Assembly (NCBI GenBank): GCA_031276365.1 | Contig: JAISNG010000175.1 | Coordinates: 1-5,506 of the forward strand | Direction of reading: 5' to 3' | DNA from: Campylobacteraceae bacterium | GTDB taxonomy: Bacteria; Campylobacterota; Campylobacteria; Campylobacterales; Campylobacteraceae | Length of the DNA stretch: 5,506 nucleotides | In this document: positions 1 through 5,506 of the stretch, piece by piece | Layout of the letters: the number at the start of each line of letters is the position of its first letter | How positions within the stretch are numbered: the first letter of the stretch is position 1 | Notes under the pieces: model-generated | Told to the model about the DNA's origin: nothing | The model's database searches: none | Seen by the model: only the letters and a program-made list of their open reading frames with translations | Translations under genes and position numbers: made by a program

Positions 1-2809
1 CATTGAACATTGTTCCCGGAACTTTTGGTACAGTGTTCTGTACGGGTGGCGGAGGCGGTGTTGGAGCTGCAAAAGGCTGTATCGGAGTCAATGGGGCAGG
101 TTCATGTACGGCAGGCGCAGTTTCATGAGATAGATTTATATCTATTTTCGGCGTCTCTTCTACCTTTTCAAACGCAGGCGCAATATCTATCCTTGGCGTC
201 TCTTCCGTTTTTTCAAATATAGGCTGTACTGTAACTGTCGGCGTCTCTTCTTTTAGGTCAAATTTAATATCCAATTTCGGCTCCTCATCAATTGTTGGTT
301 GCGCGTCAGGCTCTTTTGGTTTTATATCATCATTATTTATCATATTTATAACAGGCTCTTTAAACTCTATCGGTTCTTCTGCTTTGGGTGTGATTGTCGG
401 TTCTATATGCGGCTCGATAGATGGAACTATAAAAGATGGCGTAATCGTCGGCTGTACAGACTCTATAGTCGGTTGTATCGGCGCAGGCTGTATAGGTTGT
501 ACAATTGGCTGAGGCTGAACAACCTGTTGAGACTGAGCGATTTTCGAAGCTGTCTCTTTCGGCAGTTTGCCTATTTTCTGGTCTAACACCTTAACAAGCT
601 TTGTGATGTTGATAGGCTCAAAAATAGATGATATATAATCCGTATTGAACTCTTCAAATCGTCTTTGCTGAGACGGTTTCATAATCACTATTATAGGCAG
701 CTGTATTTTTTTGTACTGCTTGATATCATCTTCGCTGACGTTTTCCAAGTCCACAAATATAGAGTTGATAGAGGAGTTGTAAACAAGTTTTTTCAGCTCG
801 TCAAATGATGAATATTGTACAATCTGCGCGCCGAAATACTCAAGATATGATTTTGCAAATTTCTCATAAAGCTTGACATTGTTGGCTTTCGTGAGCATCG
901 CAAATCTGTATTGTGTATATCTTTGCAGTAAGAGAGGTTCGTTTGAAGGAGTTTCCACAAGGTCTAACGCAAAGAAAAATTTACTTCCCTTGCCTTCTGT
1001 ACTTTCAACTTGAAGCTGTCCACCCATCATATCAACAAATTTTGACGAAATCGTAAGTCCAAGACCTGTTCCGCCATATTTTCTCGTGATAGTAGAATCA
1101 GCCTGCGAAAATGCGTTGAATATGTCATGCAGTTTTGATTGAGGTATGCCCACACCGTTATCTTCTACGCTAAATTGTATGCGTGTACTTCCCTGCACCA
1201 TGGATTCAAATCTGATAATGGAAATAACGATAGAACCATTTTGAGGCGTGAATTTGACGGCATTGCTCATAAGGTTGATTAAGACTTCTTTAATCTTTGT
1301 AATATCGCCTTTTAGATAATTTGTAAGGCTTGGGTCTATGTAAGCTGAGAGCTGTATGTTTTTCTCAGCTGCTTTAGGTCCGTAAACTTCAACAGCATTT
1401 TCAAACTCTTGAATAGGCAGGAATGGAATCTCATCAAGCTCAACTTTGTTGCTTTCAATCTTTGAAAGGTCAAGAACATTGTTGATAATCGTAAGAAGAT
1501 TTTCAGAGCTTTTCTGGATAACTTCGACAAATTCAAGTTTTTCGCCGTCTAGTCCGCTCTCTTTTAAAAGGTCTGTAAAGCCGATAATGCCGTTAAGCGG
1601 AGTTCTAATCTCATGAGACATATTTGCCAAAAATATACTCTTAGCCGCGCTTGCTTCTTCGGCTTTTCTCTTCTCAAGAGCGATATTAATAAGGGCTTGG
1701 TCTATAATCTTATAGGCTTTGCTTGTATCTTCCGCTGTATCCAAATCAAGTCTGTTTTGAGTTCCAGCCAAATCCTCAACTCTTGTAAATACATTTCCCA
1801 AATCCTGTATGTTTTTGAAAAATTTTCTTGAATATATAAAACCTGTGAAGAGCAGCAACAATGATACAAGCCAAATAGTTGCCGAGATGAAAAATCTCAT
1901 AATATTTTCAGTCATATAGTTTGTTATCTCTTCAAGAAGAGTCTGCCTAATCGCTCCTGCGGCTTGGTTTATGATTTTTATTTTCTCTGACATCATAGAA
2001 AACCAAAGCGTCGGGTCAATCAAAAACATACCTGTGGCTGAGGATTGCATAATACTGCCTTTAGCCTCTTCTATATCGGTATATACTTGCAACGCTTCTG
2101 GTGCATTTAAAATATTATTCAAAGTCTGTTCTATGCCGCTCGTGTGCAGACCTGTTGTTTGCAAAGTGGCTGTTTGACTTGAAATACTAATCCATGTATG
2201 CAGTAAATTTTCAGGTATCGGCTCGTAAGAAGAGAGTACACCCGCCATAAATCCCATCTCTTGTCCGTTGTATTCTATATCATGATATGCCGAAATAAGG
2301 GCATTGCTAAGAGATGTTATCTGGCTGTTTGTAGTTGTTGAAAGAGTGGAATCGCGCATTTCGTCCAAAATGAGACGGTTTATCTGTGCGTAGTAGTCAA
2401 AAAATATCTCTTGCGGCGAAGCTTCAAGATTATCAACTTTTGTTCTTATTGATGAGAGCTGTGATAATTTTTCAGCTACACTTTTTACTCTGGCGCTCAT
2501 CTCATGCGTGGTATAGTAAGAGTTAAATGCTTTTAACGCACTGTCCGTTCTGGCTCTTTGCTGCGGGATAATCTCTCTTGCGATAAGACCATTACTGCTT
2601 AAATATGCATTTGCCAAACCTCTTTCTGATGCAAGCTGTATGGCTAATTCATTGAGCATAATGCTCTCTTCGTTTTTTTGTTCAAATCTGGTGATATTTT
2701 GATATGCAACAAATGAAGCATACAGATAATATGAAGAAACAAGGAATAAAATGACTAGCGGGAACTGAGCTATCAGCCTTAGCATATTTTTCGTTTTGAT
2801 ATTAAACAT
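1..2809 (-). CDS. NIT-domain membrane histidine kinase with pseudo-receiver and repeat-rich linker (3' end outside window)
   Basis: The ATG at 2809 opens a frame of at least 936 codons that runs off the left edge with no stop. Seen in order: a membrane segment (about residues 12-34); a periplasmic region (37-305) with NIT-like motifs ERGLANAYLSSNG (62-74) and QQRARTD (83-89); a second membrane segment (306-326); a helical linker with no convincing HAMP; HisKA with SHEIRTPLNG and phospho-acceptor H399; and HATPase_c with N box NLMSNAVKFT (512-521), DNGVG (550-554) and GGTGLG (579-584). The catalytic core is therefore intact. A degenerate receiver-like domain (635-750) follows, then a Pro/Glu-rich linker. 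NIT domains are known or proposed nitrate/nitrite sensors; the ligand here is inferred. The start is supported by AAGGA nine bases upstream. The gene lies 17 bases after the PAS/Hpt-like gene, so the two are probably co-transcribed. The layout resembles hybrid kinases, so further REC or Hpt domains may follow outside the window. Confidence 0.93.
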   Translation of the reverse strand, partial: MFNIKTKNMLRLIAQFPLVILFLVSSYYLYASFVAYQNITRFEQKNEESIMLNELAIQLASERGLANAYLSSNGLIAREIIPQQRARTDSALKAFNSYYTTHEMSARVKSVAEKLSQLSSIRTKVDNLEASPQEIFFDYYAQINRLILDEMRDSTLSTTTNSQITSLSNALISAYHDIEYNGQEMGFMAGVLSSYEPIPENLLHTWISISSQTATLQTTGLHTSGIEQTLNNILNAPEALQVYTDIEEAKGSIMQSSATGMFLIDPTLWFSMMSEKIKIINQAAGAIRQTLLEEITNYMTENIMRFFISATIWLVSLLLLFTGFIYSRKFFKNIQDLGNVFTRVEDLAGTQNRLDLDTAEDTSKAYKIIDQALINIALEKRKAEEASAAKSIFLANMSHEIRTPLNGIIGFTDLLKESGLDGEKLEFVEVIQKSSENLLTIINNVLDLSKIESNKVELDEIPFLPIQEFENAVEVYGPKAAEKNIQLSAYIDPSLTNYLKGDITKIKEVLINLMSNAVKFTPQNGSIVISIIRFESMVQGSTRIQFSVEDNGVGIPQSKLHDIFNAFSQADSTITRKYGGTGLGLTISSKFVDMMGGQLQVESTEGKGSKFFFALDLVETPSNEPLLLQRYTQYRFAMLTKANNVKLYEKFAKSYLEYFGAQIVQYSSFDELKKLVYNSSINSIFVDLENVSEDDIKQYKKIQLPIIVIMKPSQQRRFEEFNTDYISSIFEPINITKLVKVLDQKIGKLPKETASKIAQSQQVVQPQPIVQPIQPAPIQPTIESVQPTITPSFIVPSIEPHIEPTITPKAEEPIEFKEPVINMINNDDIKPKEPDAQPTIDEEPKLDIKFDLKEETPTVTVQPIFEKTEETPRIDIAPAFEKVEETPKIDINLSHETAPAVHEPAPLTPIQPFAAPTPPPPPVQNTVPKVPGTMFN
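116..250 (-). repeat. Three tandem 45-nt (15-residue) repeats in the kinase linker
   Basis: Three in-frame units of 45 bases (206-250, 161-205, 116-160) encode EETPTVTVQPIFEKT, EETPRIDIAPAFEKV and EETPKIDINLSHETA (residues 854-898). The first eleven bases of each unit, GAAGAGACGCC on the coding strand, are identical, and the second half of the last unit has diverged. A shorter related segment, DEEPKLDIKFDLK (841-853), comes just before. The repeats sit in a long Pro/Glu/Gln-rich, probably disordered linker (about 756-936) that also contains a run of five prolines near its end. Copy number in such repeats can vary by slippage or recombination without breaking the frame. Confidence 0.9.
560..907 (-). 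other. Degenerate receiver-like (pseudo-REC) domain of the kinase
   Basis: Residues about 635-750 of the kinase, directly after the HATPase domain, have the alternating strand and helix pattern of a response-regulator receiver. RFAMLTKANN looks like strand 1, SIFVDLENV like strand 3, LPIIVIMKPS like strand 4 and ISSIFEPIN like strand 5. Of the usual active-site residues only D687, in the phospho-acceptor position after strand 3, is kept. The strand 1 acidic pair is replaced by Thr-Lys, the strand 4 Thr/Ser by M710, and the strand 5 Lys of the KP motif by E731. Mg2+ binding and phosphorylation are therefore unlikely. The domain call is by eye and no profile search was run. Confidence 0.6.
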
Positions 2810-2826
2810 AGTGCCTAATCCTTAAA

Positions 2827-3738
2827 TTATAATTTTAATGCCGACTGTTTAAATCCGGAAGCAATCTCTTCAAGTTCTTGTAATATTTCATACTTGCCTG
2901 CGTCCGTATCTGCAGATAACAACTTTTGAAAACTCTGAATCAGCTCTTTTATTCGCAAATTACTGCCAATTCCGATTAAATTTGCCAGTACTCCATGTAT
3001 TTTTGCCGCATCTTTACTGTCGTAGAGTGCATGAAGAGATTTTATACTCTCTTCAAGATAGGAAGCATACTCTTTCATGTATCTGATAACATCGTCTTTG
3101 TTGATGCCAAGTATGTCTGAGACCTCTTGAATATCAATTTTAACGACAATCGGCTCTTTGTTTTGTTTTGCGCCGTTTTGGTTTAAACCGTCATCGGCAA
3201 AAATCTTTTTCTCATTACTATATTCGGTTCTGCCGCCATTAAAATTTACAGATGCGTCCGTCTCGTCCATAATAAATGTAACTTTTGCATTATCTTCAGT
3301 GCGTTCCTCAACACTTTTGCTAAAATCAACCTTTGTGCTTATCGGCTCTTCTTCTTTGATTTTAAATATCGGCTGTTTGTCTTTAGTATTGTCTTCAATG
3401 CTTGCGGCATCCATGTAGCGTATATCATTTAAAGATACAAGATAGTATTTGTCATGATTGGCGTCTGCAAGCAGTATCTCCGTAATGGAGATTGACGCTC
3501 CTATTTCGCCGCCGTTACGCTGTTTTATGATGACATTTTTGTTCGGGAGACTGCCGTTTAAGACGTAATTTATCCATGAGAAATCGTCAAATTTATGCAC
3601 ATATCCCTGTTTATTGACAAAAAGGTCTGCCACATCGTTGTTATATGCCATAAAAGCACCCATATCTTCATACCCCAAAACAGAAAGAACATCCGCACTC
3701 ACACCGATAAATTTGGTGTCTTTGTCATATAAAATCAA
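2827..3738 (-). CDS. Soluble PAS-like protein with C-terminal Hpt-like domain
   Basis: A 303-residue cytoplasmic protein with no signal peptide or membrane segment. Residues 1-107 look like a divergent PAS fold: ILYDKDTKFIGVS then LGYED at the start, NVIIKQRNGGEI in the middle (strand-turn-strand), and YYLVSLNDI at the end. Residues 108-195 are an acidic, low-complexity linker. Residues about 198-300 are helical and resemble an Hpt four-helix bundle, with the core motif KIHGVLANLIGIGSNLRI at 246-263. Aligned on the G and NLRI of the usual HxLKGxxxNLRI motif, the phospho-acceptor His is A252 and the Lys is I255. There is no kinase, receiver or output domain, so it may be an adaptor or sensor partner of the kinase encoded 17 bases downstream. 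The TTG start is chosen because AAGGAA lies seven bases upstream; the next in-frame Met (M26) would cut into the PAS-like fold. The function is inferred. Confidence 0.85.
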   Translation of the reverse strand: MILYDKDTKFIGVSADVLSVLGYEDMGAFMAYNNDVADLFVNKQGYVHKFDDFSWINYVLNGSLPNKNVIIKQRNGGEIGASISITEILLADANHDKYYLVSLNDIRYMDAASIEDNTKDKQPIFKIKEEEPISTKVDFSKSVEERTEDNAKVTFIMDETDASVNFNGGRTEYSNEKKIFADDGLNQNGAKQNKEPIVVKIDIQEVSDILGINKDDVIRYMKEYASYLEESIKSLHALYDSKDAAKIHGVLANLIGIGSNLRIKELIQSFQKLLSADTDAGKYEILQELEEIASGFKQSALKL

Positions 3739-3745
3739 AGTCCAT

Positions 3746-3751
3746 TTCCTT
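3746..3751 (-). promoter_or_regulatory. Shine-Dalgarno site that fixes a TTG start
   Basis: AAGGAA on the minus strand is followed by seven bases and then TTG (3736-3738), a normal spacing. An ATG lies immediately after the site (3743-3745), but it has no spacing and is in a frame that stops after six codons. The TTG is therefore the better start for the PAS/Hpt-like gene. Confidence 0.65.
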
Positions 3752-3771
3752 CAAAAATATAATTTTTGTAC

Positions 3772-3777
3772 ATTCTA
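3772..3777 (-). promoter_or_regulatory. Candidate -10 box for the PAS/Hpt-like and kinase operon
   Basis: TAGAAT on the minus strand matches five of six bases of TATAAT and would start transcription about 26 bases before the TTG codon, similar to the glnA leader. There is no good -35 box, which is usual for housekeeping promoters in Campylobacterota. The region is so AT-rich that other -10-like hexamers exist (for example TAAAAT near 3840), so this is only a candidate. Confidence 0.3.
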
Positions 3778-3814
3778 TCTTATATTAGATTAAATAAATC
3801 TTGTGAAAAAGACG

Positions 3815-3831
3815 CTGTATAAGCCTGTATA
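3815..3831. promoter_or_regulatory. Phased direct repeat CTGTATA, possible operator
   Basis: CTGTATA occurs at 3815-3821 and again at 3825-3831, a ten-base period or one helical turn. It is a relatively GC-containing island in otherwise AT-only DNA, about 80-95 bases before the PAS/Hpt-like start and about 50-65 bases upstream of the candidate start of transcription. Direct repeats with this spacing are typical of sites for OmpR/PhoB-type regulators. No regulator is encoded in the window, so the role is a guess. Confidence 0.3.
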
Positions 3832-3943
3832 GCATTTTAACACACATATTTTAAATAATAAAATGTAATATTAATATATTTTTAAGCTTTTATATAAATA
3901 ATTTTATATGATTTTATGCATTATATGGCAAGTTTAATAATAC

Positions 3944-3991
3944 AAAAATAAAACAGCTCTTCCCAAAATTATATAAAAATTTCGGGAAGAG
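3944..3991 (-). terminator. glnA: Rho-independent terminator of glnA
   Basis: Twelve bases after the glnA stop, CTCTTCCC (3984-3991) pairs with GGGAAGAG (3957-3964). After one A-C mismatch, a further five A-T pairs (3966-3970 with 3978-3982) extend the stem and leave a seven-base loop. On the minus strand the hairpin is followed by a T-rich tail (TTTTATTTTT, 3944-3953). There is no T tract on the plus-strand side, so it acts only for glnA. It probably separates glnA from the signalling genes downstream. Confidence 0.8.
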
Positions 3992-4003
3992 GAGAGTGAA
4001 AAA

Positions 4004-5431
4004 TTAGCAAGAGTAGGTTGTTTTAAACTCAAATGCGGTAGGACGAGCCTCGTAAGGCCATACCTGTGTAGAGAATTTATAGTGTTGATATGTCTGTATA
4101 AAATCATCTGTCATGATAGGTTTGAGATAACTGTTGTCGCGAATTAAAGCTTCAAGAGAACCTCTTAGCGTGTGCGGCATCTGCTCTATGCCTTTTTCGC
4201 GTATCTCATCAAGCGTAAGTTCAAATAAATCTTCATCCATCGGACCTATCGGTTCTATCTTATTTTTAATTCCGTCAAGTCCTGCCAAAAGCATAGCGGC
4301 AAATGCCAAATACGGGCATGAAGAGGAGTCGGGAAATCTCATCTCGGCGCGTACGGATTTTTCGCCTGAGCCGTAAGGAATACGACATGAAGCAGACCTG
4401 TTTTGTGATGAAAATGTCAATATTGACGGAGCTTCAAAGCCAGGAATCAATCTTTTATAGGAGTTTGTTGACGGGTTTGTAAATGCCGCAACGCTTCTTG
4501 CATGAGCCAAAACGCCGCCGATATAGTTGCGGGCGAGGTCGCTTAGATTGCCGTAAGCATCTTTTTTATAGAACAGGTTTTTGCCGTCTTTCCATATTGA
4601 TTGATGTACATGCATGCCGCTTCCATTATCGCCGTAAAGCGGTTTTGGCATAAAAGTTGCCGTTTTGCCGTTTAGATGTGCTACCATTTTTACTACATAT
4701 TTATATTTCTGAACATTGTCTGCAGCTTCTACAAGGTTGCCGAATTTTACGCCGATTTCACCTTGAGCCTGTGCAACTTCATGGTGCAAAACGAAAGTTT
4801 CAATGCCGATTTGGTTTAGCACTTGCACCATTTCCGCCCTTAAATCAACCATAGAGTCTATCGGCTGAACAGGAAAATATCCGCCCTTAGTGCCTGGTCT
4901 GTGTCCCGTGTTGTAACCGTCCTTGTAGTCTGCGCCGCTGTTCCATATACCCTCTTCGGAGTCAACTTCATAATATCCACAGTTGATATCATCTCTTATC
5001 TTTACGTTGTCAAATACAAAAAACTCGTTTTCGGGTCCGAAATACGCCTCATCTCCAATGCCTGATTTTCTGAGATATTCAAGCGCTTTTTTGGCTATGC
5101 TTCTTGGGCATTTTTCATATAACTGACCTTTGTATATATCATACACATCACAAAATACTACGATTGTAGAGTCTGCTGTGAAAGGGTCTAAAAATGCGGT
5201 CGGAACATCCGGAATCAAAAGCATATCGGATTTGTTGATAGGCTGCCACGCTTCAATAGATGAACCGTCAAACGGAATTGATTTGATTGTATCTTCATTG
5301 ACTGCCGCTATGCTGTATGTCAGATGATGCCAAGCTCCCTTTAAATCAGTAAATCTAAAATCTACAAATTTAACCTCATTTTTTTTACAAAACGCGAAAA
5401 ACTCTTCCGCACTATTCACAAATTTGCCCAT
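4004..5431 (-). CDS. glnA: Glutamine synthetase, type I
   Basis: Makes glutamine from glutamate, ammonia and ATP in the cytoplasm, the main entry of ammonium into metabolism; the active enzyme is a dodecamer. The 475-residue length is normal for bacterial GSI. Visible motifs are the N-terminal beta-grasp region with DGSSI (55-59), the metal-site motif FGPENEFF (131-138), HHEVAQAQGEIG (216-227), the ammonium/glutamate-site motif NGSGMHVHQS (269-278), the flexible loop NPSTNSYKRLIPGFEAP (319-335), the ATP-site motif NRSASCRIP (344-352) and EMRFPD (363-368). All the catalytic residues I can place are present. The segment that carries the adenylylated Tyr in enterobacterial GlnA reads EDLFELT here, with F403 at the Tyr position, so adenylylation is unlikely. 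The ATG is supported by AAGGAG five bases upstream. The gene has its own promoter-like leader and terminator, so it is probably a single-gene unit. Confidence 0.98.
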   Translation of the reverse strand: MGKFVNSAEEFFAFCKKNEVKFVDFRFTDLKGAWHHLTYSIAAVNEDTIKSIPFDGSSIEAWQPINKSDMLLIPDVPTAFLDPFTADSTIVVFCDVYDIYKGQLYEKCPRSIAKKALEYLRKSGIGDEAYFGPENEFFVFDNVKIRDDINCGYYEVDSEEGIWNSGADYKDGYNTGHRPGTKGGYFPVQPIDSMVDLRAEMVQVLNQIGIETFVLHHEVAQAQGEIGVKFGNLVEAADNVQKYKYVVKMVAHLNGKTATFMPKPLYGDNGSGMHVHQSIWKDGKNLFYKKDAYGNLSDLARNYIGGVLAHARSVAAFTNPSTNSYKRLIPGFEAPSILTFSSQNRSASCRIPYGSGEKSVRAEMRFPDSSSCPYLAFAAMLLAGLDGIKNKIEPIGPMDEDLFELTLDEIREKGIEQMPHTLRGSLEALIRDNSYLKPIMTDDFIQTYQHYKFSTQVWPYEARPTAFEFKTTYSC

Positions 5432-5463
5432 AAAGACTCCTTAAACTAAAATTTTTTACGGTT

Positions 5464-5469
5464 ATTATA
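5464..5469 (-). promoter_or_regulatory. glnA: -10 box of the glnA promoter
   Basis: A perfect TATAAT on the minus strand would start transcription about 26 bases before the glnA ATG. No matching -35 hexamer stands at 16-18 bases upstream, as is common for sigma-70 promoters in Campylobacterota. No sigma-54 (GG-N10-GC) element was seen in the 75 bases available, but the leader is cut by the window edge. Confidence 0.55.
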
Positions 5470-5506
5470 CTTATTGTCAGCATAAACTTATATTACAAGA
5501 ATAGAT

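Larger units (their letters stand above)
3739..3943. other. AT-rich intergenic region without genes
   Basis: This stretch between the glnA terminator and the PAS/Hpt-like gene is very AT-rich, with many short A/T palindromes and no credible open reading frame on either strand. It contains the candidate -10 box, the phased direct repeat and a small inverted repeat, AGATT/AATCT (3787-3791 and 3797-3801, five-base loop). No tRNA- or riboswitch-like structure was recognised. Confidence 0.6.

Noticed and set aside
116..250. A CRISPR-like array of 45-base repeats.
   Set aside because: The units are directly adjacent, in frame, share only eleven identical bases, and have no unique spacers or cas genes nearby.
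10..586. Plus-strand open frames (10-222 and 299-586) opposite the kinase linker.
   Set aside because: They are antisense to the repetitive Pro/Glu-rich linker. Their low-complexity Arg/Leu/Tyr composition comes from the repeats, and no ribosome binding site or domain is seen.
1625..1830. A HAMP domain between the second membrane segment and HisKA.
   Set aside because: The region is helical and of roughly suitable length, but I could not place the conserved HAMP Pro and Glu positions, so only a linker is claimed.
1336..2177. Other open frames of 66-72 codons within the kinase gene (1336-1536 minus, 1613-1831 plus, 1971-2177 plus).
   Set aside because: They overlap the continuous kinase frame, whose HisKA and HATPase motifs are intact, and show no protein-like features.
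3158..3418. Plus-strand open frame of 86 codons opposite the PAS/Hpt-like gene.
   Set aside because: Its Ser/Leu/Phe-rich sequence is the reverse reading of the acidic linker; it has no start signal of its own.
3743..3745. ATG as the start of the PAS/Hpt-like gene.
   Set aside because: It touches the Shine-Dalgarno sequence with no spacing, and its frame stops after six codons.
4134..5327. Plus-strand open frames (4134-4376, 4657-4854, 5130-5327) opposite glnA.
   Set aside because: They are shadows of the strongly conserved glnA coding sequence.
5432..5506. A sigma-54 promoter for glnA.
   Set aside because: No GG-N10-GC element is visible in the part of the leader inside the window, whereas a perfect TATAAT is present.

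Overview
The window looks like chromosomal DNA from a Campylobacterota (epsilonproteobacterial) organism, most like Sulfurimonas or a relative. This is inferred from the AT-rich base composition, the style of the glutamine synthetase, the AT-rich leaders with a recognisable -10 box but no clear -35 box, and the long membrane histidine kinase with a NIT-type sensor. No database search was possible, so the genus is a guess. All supported genes lie on the minus strand, so the biological order runs from right to left.

From right to left: (1) a short leader with a good -10 box and a Shine-Dalgarno sequence. (2) glnA, a complete type I glutamine synthetase of 475 residues. (3) A rho-independent terminator just after glnA. 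(4) An AT-rich intergenic stretch of about 265 bases, including that terminator, with a weak promoter candidate and a pair of helically phased direct repeats. (5) A 303-residue soluble protein with a PAS-like N-terminus and a C-terminal Hpt-like domain, starting at TTG. (6) After 17 bases, a large membrane histidine kinase. It has a periplasmic NIT-like sensor, a complete HisKA/HATPase core, a degenerate receiver-like domain and a long Pro/Glu-rich linker with 15-residue tandem repeats. It runs off the left edge at 936 or more codons.

Genes 5 and 6 form a probable two-gene, or longer, signalling operon. The most interesting point is that two phosphorelay modules here seem to have lost their phosphorylation chemistry. 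The Hpt-like domain has Ala where the phospho-accepting His is expected, and the first receiver-like domain after the kinase core keeps only a candidate Asp. This suggests a kinase with a pseudo-receiver and a pseudo-Hpt partner that work by binding rather than phosphotransfer, with active receiver or Hpt domains possibly encoded beyond the window. The NIT-type sensor beside glnA hints at a nitrogen theme, but the terminator argues against co-transcription. The glutamine synthetase itself has Phe at the usual adenylylation Tyr, so it is probably not controlled by GlnE-type adenylylation.
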